NCBI RefSeq assembly: GCF_018918095.1
Contig: NZ_JAHLPV010000003.1
Coordinates: 1-64,000, forward strand
Source: Acetivibrio sp. MSJd-27
GTDB taxonomy: Bacteria; Bacillota; Clostridia; UMGS1840; HGM11507
Length of the DNA: 64,000 nt
Direction of reading: 5' to 3'
The notes beneath the pieces were generated by a model. It did no database searches, was not told where the DNA came from, and saw nothing but the letters and a program-made list of their open reading frames with translations. This document shows positions 55,131-62,743 of this stretch, one piece after another. The position numbers and the translations under genes were made by a program. How positions within the stretch are numbered: the first letter of the stretch is position 1; every line of letters begins with the position of its first letter.

Positions 55131-55196
55131 AAAAAGAGAGGCAGCAGCCAAACGTTTCATGAAAAAAGAGGATGATAAGCCACGCTCTCTAAAAAC

Positions 55197-55224
55197 GGGT
55201 CCGCAGGAAAATTCCTGCGGACCC
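55197..55224 (+). terminator. GC-rich hairpin family member 2, terminator of the NAGPA gene
   Basis: GGGTCCGCAGGAA, two bases, TTCCTGCGGACCC: perfect 13-bp stem, 66 bases after the stop. No T run, only CTCGTGT. Confidence 0.7.
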
Positions 55225-55302
55225 TCGTGTATCAAAATACATTTCTGTCTTTCCGATTTTCTGCGCCCTCGCTCCGTTAAAGGTAATCACAGAACCGCTG
55301 GG

Positions 55303-55485
55303 CGCGCCATTGCGTTTGGAGATAATTACAACGACATGGGAATGTTCCGTTGTGCGGATGAATGTTATGCGGTGGAAAACAGCGTGCCGGGACTCAAGCA
55401 AATGGCGGATGGCATCATCCCTTGCAATGAGGAAGAAGGCGTCGCGCAGAAGCTGAGGGAATTTTTGACGAAAGACACGCTTTGA
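55303..55485 (+). pseudogene. Truncated copy of the HAD phosphatase 3' end
   Basis: Encodes the last 59 or 60 residues of the HAD protein (AIAFGDNYNDMGMF to the stop) with one change, Glu to Gly, and no start, catalytic Asp pair or cap. The upstream in-frame sequence is unrelated. Not expected to make an active enzyme. Confidence 0.92.
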
Positions 55486-55521
55486 GATCCGATAATCATT
55501 GTATGATTTTCACAAAAATAT
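55307..55521 (+). repeat. 215-bp direct repeat, copy 2
   Basis: Pairs with 50982-51196. Near-identity points to a recent duplication or recombination event. Confidence 0.95.
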
Positions 55522-55650
55522 CTTTATTTTTTGTAGTTCCTCTCCGAAATTCAATTCTGTCAATTCGTATTATTTTACAAAAGTTTGGATTATTTTTTTA
55601 CGAATTCGTCAAAAATATGGAATTATTTGTGATTTTCACAAAAATGGAAA

Positions 55651-55748
55651 TTGACTTTTTCCTTCGTCCTCTTTATAATAAATATATAAGAATAAAAGGT
55701 TCGGGAAGGTTCAGAAGAGACCCGCAGGATAAATCCTGCGGGTCTTAC
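55651..55748 (+). ncRNA. Possible short RNA: promoter unit copy 2 plus terminator
   Basis: TTGACT (55651), 17-base spacer, TATAAT (55674-55679), then AAATATATAAGAATAAAAGG and a perfect AGACCCGCAGGAT/ATCCTGCGGGTCT hairpin (718-730, 733-745). A transcript of about 60 bases would result, with a GGGAAGG sequence before the hairpin and no reading frame. Transcription is inferred. Confidence 0.55.
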
Positions 55749-55840
55749 GTATTTACAGAGCGCCTTTTGTTCTTTCCGATCGCAGAAAAGCTGTCTTTTT
55801 CTTCGCATTTCCCGAAACATTCCAATTTCCTACCCTTTCT

Positions 55841-56572
55841 CTAAAATTCAAGGTTGCCGTCAATCACTGTATTGATGTTTATTTCTTGCCGTTTCTGTAT
55901 TTTTGACCAATTTATATATCCATAGATATCATTCGCTAAGAATATTACAAAACAAATCACAACGGACAAATACGACAGGTCACAAAGTGCCGCCAATACC
56001 CATAAAACAATCAGCACGATATCATTAGCGGCATAGGCCACAGCATAAAAAGCGCTTCTTCTGAAAGTCAAATAAACGGCAAGGAAACTGGTGGTAACGG
56101 ATATGGTACTTGGTATTAAATTAGCTGTATGAAAAGCAGCCAGAATATAATAAAATACAAAAGTAACCACCGCCGTCAGTATAATCATAAAGGGAATCTC
56201 TTTTGCTTTAAGACGGTTTACCTTTACTTCTGTCTTGTTTCCGTTATATGGATTTCTCAGCCATGAAATAAATGCGAACACAGCCATTGGAGCAGTCATT
56301 CCCAAATACGTTATCATCTCTCCGTAATAGGCAAATGTAAAAGAGATTACGCCATATAAAATACTGAATAGAATCGTAAGAAGCTGTCCAAACGGATTCC
56401 CTTTTGCGTTAAAAATCAATGAGGTCACGCCTATCAAAGACGCAGCAATGGTCAAAAAATTTTCTCTGTCGAATATCCAAAAGGATGCTGCAATAACCAT
56501 AACCGATATACACCACAACGCAGCTTCTCCTTTTGTAAAGTAACAAACCATAGATTTCATCTTCGATAGCAT
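55841..56572 (-). CDS. pnuC: Nicotinamide riboside transporter, PnuC family
   Basis: 243 residues with seven hydrophobic segments. PnuC features: an early FDRENFLTIAASLIGVTSLIFNAKGNPFGQLL, YGEMITYLGMTAPMAVFAFISWLRNPY (the conserved WxxxP-like region), and late YAANDIVLIVLWVL and FLANDIYGYINWSK. PnuC carries vitamin-type nucleosides, usually nicotinamide riboside. The ATG with GGAGG eight bases upstream is chosen over one 16 codons earlier. A structured leader of unknown type lies upstream. Confidence 0.88.
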   Translation of the reverse strand: MLSKMKSMVCYFTKGEAALWCISVMVIAASFWIFDRENFLTIAASLIGVTSLIFNAKGNPFGQLLTILFSILYGVISFTFAYYGEMITYLGMTAPMAVFAFISWLRNPYNGNKTEVKVNRLKAKEIPFMIILTAVVTFVFYYILAAFHTANLIPSTISVTTSFLAVYLTFRRSAFYAVAYAANDIVLIVLWVLAALCDLSYLSVVICFVIFLANDIYGYINWSKIQKRQEININTVIDGNLEF

Positions 56573-56596
56573 ATAAAATACCTCCAAAACAAAAAT

Positions 56597-56690
56597 AAGC
56601 ATCCTTATACACATCTTCAAAGACCTAACGATGTGTAACGAATGCTTTCACTTACCTACCCGGTGGCAGACCATTTATTTTGTTGCTGCT
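56597..56690 (-). promoter_or_regulatory. Structured leader of pnuC, class not recognised
   Basis: On the minus strand AAGCAT/ATGCTT and TACACATC/GATGTGTA arms (56597-56647) form one long hairpin with an internal loop. Before it comes a GGTCTGCCACCGGGTAGG segment. The layout suits a riboswitch or attenuator, but it fits none of the pnuC-linked classes I can recall. Confidence 0.5.
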
Positions 56691-56719
56691 ATGATATCAC
56701 ATTTACAAGATAAAGTCAA
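56691..56719 (-). promoter_or_regulatory. Promoter of pnuC
   Basis: On the minus strand TTGACT, 17-base spacer, TATCAT. Confidence 0.75.
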
Positions 56720-56754
56720 TAAGAGGATGTTTCAAAATGTCCGGAAAGCAACAG

Positions 56755-56782
56755 AGACCCGCAGGATTTATCCCGCGGGTCT
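56755..56782. terminator. GC-rich hairpin family member 4
   Basis: AGACCCGCAGGAT and its partner pair with one mismatch around a two-base loop. It lies 95 bases after leuA on the minus strand, upstream of pnuC's promoter, and lacks a T run. Confidence 0.55.
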
Positions 56783-56876
56783 TACGGGTTGCAGCTAGCT
56801 TTTCATGATCTGAAACGATTCTCCACCTTCAGCGCTTAAACGTTTTTCCACAGCATAATGCAAGATCAAATTTCAA

Positions 56877-58571
56877 TCACTTTCCATGAAATGCTGTCTT
56901 TTCCGAAACCGGTTCCTTTACCATCCGGTTAACCGCGCTGAACAGCGCCTTGACAGAAGCCGTCATAATGTCGTTGTGAACCCCAACGCCCCAATGGGCG
57001 TTGCCCTTCTCATCAGAAATACCGACGTAAGCGACCGCCTGGGATTTGGAGCCCAACTCCAGCGCATGTTCTTTATAAGTCAAATTTCCGTAGCTGACAC
57101 CCAGATTTTCCTGTATGGCGTTGCTGGCGGCGTCTAAAGTGCCATTGCCTTCCCCCTCGATGCATCGGTTCATACCGTTTATCATCAAATCGATTTTTAT
57201 GTGGACAGATTCGTTCTTCCGATAGGTATAATTCTCCATCTTAAACGGTATTTCTATGTTGACATACATAGACTGGAAGATGCCATAGACCTCATCCGGC
57301 ATAAGTTCCTTGTGCTGATGATCGGAAACGCTTTTGACGGCGTATCCAAAGCTTTCCCGCATTTTTGGAGGAAGCTCGTAGCCGAATTTCTGTTCCAGCA
57401 GATAGCCAATCCCCCCTTTTCCGGACTGAGAGTTGATGCGGATCACATCTCCGTCATACTCTCTTCCCAGATCCTTGGGATCTACCGGCAGATAGGGTAC
57501 CGTCCAGTGGGAAGGTTTCTTCTCCTCCCACCATTTCATGCCTTTGGCTATCGCGTCCTGGTGGGACCCGGAGAATGCCGCGAACACCAGTTTTCCCGAA
57601 TAGGGCTGCCGTTCATAGACATGCATTCCCGTCATTTTCTCGTAGACCGCTACCACTTCGGGCAGATTGCTGAAGTCCAGCTTCGGATCCACGCCGTGGG
57701 AATACATGTTCAAAGCCATGGTCACAATATCCACATTTCCAGTGCGCTCGCCATTGCCGAACAACGTCCCCTCAATCCGATCGGCGCCTGCCAGCAGACC
57801 CATCTCGGAATCTGCCACCGCGCATCCTCGGTCATTATGCGGATGAAGGGAAACGATCACGTTCTCACGGTACTTCAGATTTTCGCACATGTATTCCACC
57901 TGGCTGGCATAAACGTGGGGCATAGAGTGGGAAACCGTGACCGGCAAATTGATGATCACTTTATTGTCCGCCGCCGGCTTCCAGACATCCAGCACCCGGT
58001 TGCAGATTTCCAGCGCAAACTCCATCTCCGTACCGGTAAAACTCTCAGGAGAATACTCAAACTTAAAGTTTCCCTCTGTTTTCGCCGCGTAATCCAAAAG
58101 CATTTCCGCTCCGGAAACCGCAATGTCTATGATTTCTTGCCGGGACTTTTGAAACACCTGTTCCCGCTGTGCCACCGAGGTGGAATTGTACAGGTGGACA
58201 ACCGCCTGTTTTGCGCCTTTCAGCGCTTCAAAGGTTTTTTGGATGATGTGTTCCCTGGACTGAGTCAGCACCTGAACCGTCACATCATCGGGGATCAAAT
58301 CTTTCTCAATCAGTGTTCTCAGAAATGCATACTCCGTCTCCGAAGCAGCCGGAAATCCCACTTCAATCTCTTTAAAGCCCACCTTGACTAAATATTGAAA
58401 AAATGCAACCTTTTCTTCCAGCGACATGGGGACGATCAGGGACTGGTTCCCGTCCCGCAGATCCACACTGCACCAGATCGGCGCTTTGTCCACATACTCC
58501 TTTTCCGCCCATTTCATACAGGGTTTGGGCGGCATAAAATAACATCTTGCATACTTCTCCGCGTTTTTCAT
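56877..58571 (-). CDS. leuA: 2-Isopropylmalate synthase
   Basis: 564 residues, the longer LeuA2-type of yeast and many Actinobacteria rather than the 390-residue form. The catalytic barrel holds SVDLRDGNQSLIVPM, SLHPHNDRGCAVAD and GNGERTGNVDI; the C-terminal regulatory domain, which binds leucine, ends with GVGVHNDIMTASVKALFSAVNRM. It condenses acetyl-CoA with 2-ketoisovalerate, the first step of leucine synthesis. ATG at 58571 has AGAGG ten bases upstream; a GTG two codons earlier is possible. A T-box leader with a leucine codon controls it. Confidence 0.95.
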   Translation of the reverse strand: MKNAEKYARCYFMPPKPCMKWAEKEYVDKAPIWCSVDLRDGNQSLIVPMSLEEKVAFFQYLVKVGFKEIEVGFPAASETEYAFLRTLIEKDLIPDDVTVQVLTQSREHIIQKTFEALKGAKQAVVHLYNSTSVAQREQVFQKSRQEIIDIAVSGAEMLLDYAAKTEGNFKFEYSPESFTGTEMEFALEICNRVLDVWKPAADNKVIINLPVTVSHSMPHVYASQVEYMCENLKYRENVIVSLHPHNDRGCAVADSEMGLLAGADRIEGTLFGNGERTGNVDIVTMALNMYSHGVDPKLDFSNLPEVVAVYEKMTGMHVYERQPYSGKLVFAAFSGSHQDAIAKGMKWWEEKKPSHWTVPYLPVDPKDLGREYDGDVIRINSQSGKGGIGYLLEQKFGYELPPKMRESFGYAVKSVSDHQHKELMPDEVYGIFQSMYVNIEIPFKMENYTYRKNESVHIKIDLMINGMNRCIEGEGNGTLDAASNAIQENLGVSYGNLTYKEHALELGSKSQAVAYVGISDEKGNAHWGVGVHNDIMTASVKALFSAVNRMVKEPVSEKTAFHGK

Positions 58572-58645
58572 TGTCACACATCCTCTCTTCTTTTTCTCAT
58601 TTCCTTCGGAAACTACGAAAGCCTCACCCCGCGTTGTTGCAGATC

Positions 58646-58930
58646 AAAAAAGCCTTTCGTCCCTCTGTTAGAGACGAAAGGCTTCCCTCTTTCGCGGTAC
58701 CACTCTAATTCGCATACGGAATATGCGCACTCTGTCAGATACAGGCCTTCTCCCGGCTTATATATCCTCCTGTCTGATAACGGTCAGGCTCCGTCCTCGC
58801 CTACTATGTTTCAGCGGGCTGCTCAGAGGTGAGTTTCGATTTCTTCGGCAGCTGTTTCACACCGGCCAACAGCTCTCTGGATACCTCGAAAAATCCTACT
58901 ATTCCCCGTCAACGCATTTTTCTTTTTCTA
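58646..58930 (-). promoter_or_regulatory. T-box leader, leucine specific
   Basis: The T-box sequence AGAGTGGTACCGCG is at 58693-58706 (minus strand). It is followed by the terminator AAGCCTTTCGTC/GACGAAAGGCTT with T6 (58646-58684). In the Stem I region, the sequence GAAATCGAAACTCACCTCTGAG places CTC (58831-58833) as the specifier, a leucine codon, agreeing with leuA downstream. Uncharged tRNA-Leu should prevent termination. Confidence 0.93.
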
Positions 58931-58931
58931 T

Positions 58932-58960
58932 ATGATATGTCAAAACCATCCCTTTGTCAA
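58932..58960 (-). promoter_or_regulatory. Promoter of the leuA T-box transcript
   Basis: On the minus strand TTGACA, 17-base spacer, TATCAT, just ahead of Stem I. Confidence 0.88.
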
Positions 58961-59051
58961 CCGAATTTCCCGTATTGGCAAAATAAAGGAAAACTTCTTA
59001 GAAAAAGAAGCAAAAAACGGGATTTTCTTTTTTCAACGGCTTCCAATTTTT

Positions 59052-59810
59052 CTATTGGTCTATCTCGTATTTTTCAATGACCCGTGCGGCATATAGATTG
59101 ACATACAGGCCAATCAGAGACAGCAAAAAAGTTCCGCAGAGAAGATAGATAAGCACGATATTCTGGGTAAAGACCAGCCCGATCAGCAGGCAGCATACCC
59201 CCAGGGCCAAGAGATTCTGAGGCAGATTCAAAACCGCCAGAAAGAGCGATTTCTGAATCAGTTTACCGAAGGTCAGCCGGTAACGGATCATCAGCTGGTA
59301 CAGAAAGAAATGCGCCATGATATCAATCAGCAGAAAAGCGACAATCATCATTTTAAAGCCGGAACCGCCCAGCTGGTGCACAAAATAAAAGCGGACATTG
59401 ACGACCAGCATATACCCGATGACGCAGTCAACTGCAAAAAGAGCCATAGACTGACGGATGTTTTCCCGCACCGCCTTTGCAAAATCATGAAACAGAAAAA
59501 CCGGCGTCATTCCCGCATACTGGGCCAGCACATAATGGATTCCAACGGAAAGGGGAGGAATCCCGATGACAGCGATATACAGAATGGCAGCCATATAGTA
59601 CACGAAGACAAGTCCGTCCGCGGGCTGTATCTCCCTGTAAAAAACCGCGAGCAGGGCGATCAGTGGCAGAGTGATCGCCACCTGAAGCAAATTCAGAACA
59701 AACAGTCCCCTGAACTTGCTGAATACAATATCCATGAAGGCAAGAAAAAGATTCTTCTTCTTTTCCTCCTTGGCTACACCTTTTCCCGGCCTGTCAAAAT
59801 GATAAAACAT
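59052..59810 (-). CDS. DUF624/YesL-like membrane protein
   Basis: 252 residues. A basic N-terminus (FDRPGKGVAKEEKKKNLFLAF) is followed by six hydrophobic segments. The opening and the FWDIV-like FMDIVFSKFRGLFVLNLL pattern resemble YesL/DUF624 proteins, which sit near polysaccharide-use genes and have no proven function. GGGAGGAAGG precedes the chosen ATG, 17 codons inside the frame. It lies 74 bases downstream of the esterase gene and is probably in one operon with it. Confidence 0.75.
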   Translation of the reverse strand: MFYHFDRPGKGVAKEEKKKNLFLAFMDIVFSKFRGLFVLNLLQVAITLPLIALLAVFYREIQPADGLVFVYYMAAILYIAVIGIPPLSVGIHYVLAQYAGMTPVFLFHDFAKAVRENIRQSMALFAVDCVIGYMLVVNVRFYFVHQLGGSGFKMMIVAFLLIDIMAHFFLYQLMIRYRLTFGKLIQKSLFLAVLNLPQNLLALGVCCLLIGLVFTQNIVLIYLLCGTFLLSLIGLYVNLYAARVIEKYEIDQ

Positions 59811-59884
59811 AACCTTCCTCCCTTCCCTTACAGAGAAAGGGCAGCGCCGCAATGGGTACACTGCGGCTCAGCCCTCTGTCCTGC

Positions 59885-62698
59885 TTAGAGTATAATATTT
59901 ACCGTGTTGACGGATTCCTCCCAGCGCACCTCCGCGCCAAGGCTTTCTGAGACAAAGCGGATGGGAACCATGGTTCTGTCCTGAACCAGCTGTGCTTCCA
60001 CGTCCAGCTCCCTGGTCTCGCCGTTAACCGTCGCAACCTTATTCCCGATGGTCAGCACAATGGTCTTTCCGTTTTTTGTGGCTGTAACTGTCTGGGTGGG
60101 ATCGTCCCACTCCACCGCAGCACCGAGGCGCTCGAAGATCGCCCGCAGCGGGACAAGGATCCGATCGTTTACCATGACAGGAGCCGTGTCTGTCACCAGG
60201 GACATACCGTTGACTGTGATAGGATAGTCGGTTTTGCCAGCTCTGGCGATATAGCCATTCAGATCATTGTTGTAGACCTGCTGGTTGAGTGAATATTCGT
60301 CTGTTTTGATACCATAGACTTTATCCAGCGCCTTGACCGCGAACCGAATTCCCAAAAGATGCATGGAATCGGAAGTGAAGTGAGTTCCGTCTATGGTAGA
60401 GGTGCCCGCGCTGCTGACCCAATCTGAGTTTGCAACCGCCGAGCCGATGTTCACAATTCTGTCATTGTTTACAATATAGCTGGGCGGATTCATGCTGGCG
60501 ATGAAAGGAACCTCCTCGGTAACCCCTAACTCGGAGCGAAGCCCTGTCGCAATATTGTTCAGCTTGCCAAGATAATCCTCGGTGTTGGCATCGCCGCAGC
60601 CCTGCAGCCAGAAGATTCCTTTCAGGGTTCCCCCTGCGTCAATGGCAGCTTTCGCCCGTTTTACCGCTTCGCCGTACAGATCGTATTCATAGCCGGAATT
60701 CTTCTGCCATTTGCCGATGGAGGTTCCTCCTCTGGCGTTGGATACGATGCCGATTCCCACGTCATCGCCCAAAGAGCCAGTCATGGCTCTTGCAAAGGAG
60801 CTGGCAAAGTTCAGCCCGTCTATCGCTTCCGTGGTATGCGCAACCACCGTGGAGTACCGGTTAAATCCTTGCATCAGCGCCGGGAATTTGGAGTTTGTGT
60901 CCACCCACGGCTGTGCTTTTTCCCATTTTCCGTCACCGTTGAACAGGTAAACGTTATTCAGCTTCACCATCTCCTCCGGCGGCACAATGTCCCTCCCGTT
61001 CATGTTGGACTGTCCGATAAACAGGTAGATATGGAATTTATCCTTGCTGTACGGAACGGAATCTACCACCTCCGGTTTGGAAAGGGTAGGTGCAATTTCC
61101 TTCTGCGGGACAGCATTGTTCTCATAATTGGGTTTGCCGGAACCATTGTAAACTGAAATTTCACTGATAGACAGCCCTGCCAATGTCTCAGTGACCTTCA
61201 GCATCACATATCTCGCGGATACCGCTTCAAAGCTGATCACACCCTCTTTCCCCAGTGCGCCGCCCTCAGCGATCTTTGTCCAGGAGGCCTGGTCATTGGA
61301 GGTGTATAATTCATAGCTCTTTATCTTATCGGAATACTCATTCACCCGAATCTGGCTGAAGTTAGCCTGGGCACCCAGATCAAGGATAAAGTGCCCGTAC
61401 TTTTGCCCCTTGTTTCCGTTGACTTTGAGACGGGTATTTTTGTCTCCATCCACAACGTGTTCCACAGCCGCATCCACCGTACTGTATGCGAAGTCCGTGA
61501 ATATTTTACAGTTCAAAGCCAGATTGTCACCGGTGACCACTGAGGGCGCCGGGGTTGCGGTCGCAGTAGGTTTGGGAGCCGGTGTGATGACACCCGGCTG
61601 GCTTGGATTGTCGATCACTCCGCCGTCCGGATTGTAATAAACCTCAATTTCCTCCAGATAGCCCACCACGGATTTCCCCGGATCCTTCGCGCTTGCGGTG
61701 CGCTTCAGCAGGACGCGGACATACCGGGCGTTGACTTTCTCAAAGTTGACGGTGCCGGTGTAATGTGCCTTTTCCCTCTCTGTAGGACAAGCGGGCTGAT
61801 CGTAACCACTCTCCGCAAGGGAGATCCAGTTGGATTTGCCGTCCTGGGAATAGGAGATGCTGTAGCCGAAAATACGGTTTTCACGGTAGGAATTGTATTC
61901 ATAGAGATTGATCTGATTAAAGCTGACAACCTCCCCCAGATCAATCACGGCGTTGCTGTTTGCCCTCACCTGCCAAGCGGCGCTGCCGACCGAGATGTTT
62001 TTGTCCCCGTCGACGACATACATCTGGTCGCCGGATTCTCTCACCGGGTTTGAGGTAACCGTTTTGTTTGCCGCCAGGTTCGTCTTCGGAGCGGCACTGC
62101 CGTATACCTTGTTCTTATTATCGCCGGTGTTTGCCTCATCCTTGGCGATGCTCTCATCCAGATAGACTTCCAGTTCCTCTATGTAGCCGACAACCGATTC
62201 TTTCGACGGATCTCTCGCGTCCATTGTCATTTTCACCGTCAGTTTGACATAGCGCGCTTTGGTCTTTTCAAAGGTGATCGTTCCGCTGTAATGGGCATCC
62301 ACCACATCGTCGGGACATACAAAATGGTTTTCATCCGCCTCGGCGACCTTTGTGAAGCTGCTCCCGTCGGAGGAAACCTCCAGCGTATAGCCGTGAAGCC
62401 TTCTGCTCTTGTAGGAGTTGTACTCGTAAACCTTAACCATATTGATTTCTTTTTCTTCGCCGAGATCAACCATGGCATAGCTGTTTTTCCGCATAACGGT
62501 AGCTTCTCCGCCGGTCGTAGCATGTGTATTCCCGTCGGTCAGAAATTCTGGATTACTGGCGCTTCCGCTGGCACTGCCTGTCTTGTTCAAAGCCAGGTTT
62601 TCCGCTGCCAGCCCTGTGAGCGGCAAAACAGAAAGGCAGGACAGAATCAAGGCGATTGTGAGTAGGGCCGCCAACCCGTTCCTTTTTAACATTTTCAT
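59885..62698 (-). CDS. Secreted SASA-type esterase with three discoidin domains and a stalk domain
   Basis: 937 residues. Signal peptide (1-31), discoidin modules at about 33-185, 200-350 and 390-525, separated by Pro/Thr linkers, then a sialate O-acetylesterase/CE6-type SGNH domain (about 560-800) with block I IGQSNMNGRDI, SNARGGTSIGKW, WLQGCGDAN and the C-terminal DGTHFTSDSMHLLG holding catalytic Asp and His. The end (about 815-937) is a stalk domain (RILVPLRAIFERLGAAVEWDD, RTMVPIRFVSESLGAEVRWEE). It should remove acetyl groups from polysaccharides at the cell surface. The first two discoidin modules are close copies. AGGAGG precedes the ATG. Confidence 0.9.
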   Translation of the reverse strand: MKMLKRNGLAALLTIALILSCLSVLPLTGLAAENLALNKTGSASGSASNPEFLTDGNTHATTGGEATVMRKNSYAMVDLGEEKEINMVKVYEYNSYKSRRLHGYTLEVSSDGSSFTKVAEADENHFVCPDDVVDAHYSGTITFEKTKARYVKLTVKMTMDARDPSKESVVGYIEELEVYLDESIAKDEANTGDNKNKVYGSAAPKTNLAANKTVTSNPVRESGDQMYVVDGDKNISVGSAAWQVRANSNAVIDLGEVVSFNQINLYEYNSYRENRIFGYSISYSQDGKSNWISLAESGYDQPACPTEREKAHYTGTVNFEKVNARYVRVLLKRTASAKDPGKSVVGYLEEIEVYYNPDGGVIDNPSQPGVITPAPKPTATATPAPSVVTGDNLALNCKIFTDFAYSTVDAAVEHVVDGDKNTRLKVNGNKGQKYGHFILDLGAQANFSQIRVNEYSDKIKSYELYTSNDQASWTKIAEGGALGKEGVISFEAVSARYVMLKVTETLAGLSISEISVYNGSGKPNYENNAVPQKEIAPTLSKPEVVDSVPYSKDKFHIYLFIGQSNMNGRDIVPPEEMVKLNNVYLFNGDGKWEKAQPWVDTNSKFPALMQGFNRYSTVVAHTTEAIDGLNFASSFARAMTGSLGDDVGIGIVSNARGGTSIGKWQKNSGYEYDLYGEAVKRAKAAIDAGGTLKGIFWLQGCGDANTEDYLGKLNNIATGLRSELGVTEEVPFIASMNPPSYIVNNDRIVNIGSAVANSDWVSSAGTSTIDGTHFTSDSMHLLGIRFAVKALDKVYGIKTDEYSLNQQVYNNDLNGYIARAGKTDYPITVNGMSLVTDTAPVMVNDRILVPLRAIFERLGAAVEWDDPTQTVTATKNGKTIVLTIGNKVATVNGETRELDVEAQLVQDRTMVPIRFVSESLGAEVRWEESVNTVNIIL

Positions 62699-62743
62699 AA
62701 AAACCTCCTGTTCTTGTGTATCTGTTTCTTGTAATATATTTTG

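Noticed and set aside
55159-55485. A 108-residue protein including the HAD tail
   Set aside because: The first half is unrelated sequence that includes a terminator hairpin; only the duplicated HAD 3' end is gene-like, so it is treated as a pseudogene fragment.
56597-56690. TPP, purine or preQ1 riboswitch before pnuC
   Set aside because: The core consensus strings of these classes are absent; only general hairpin layout is shared.
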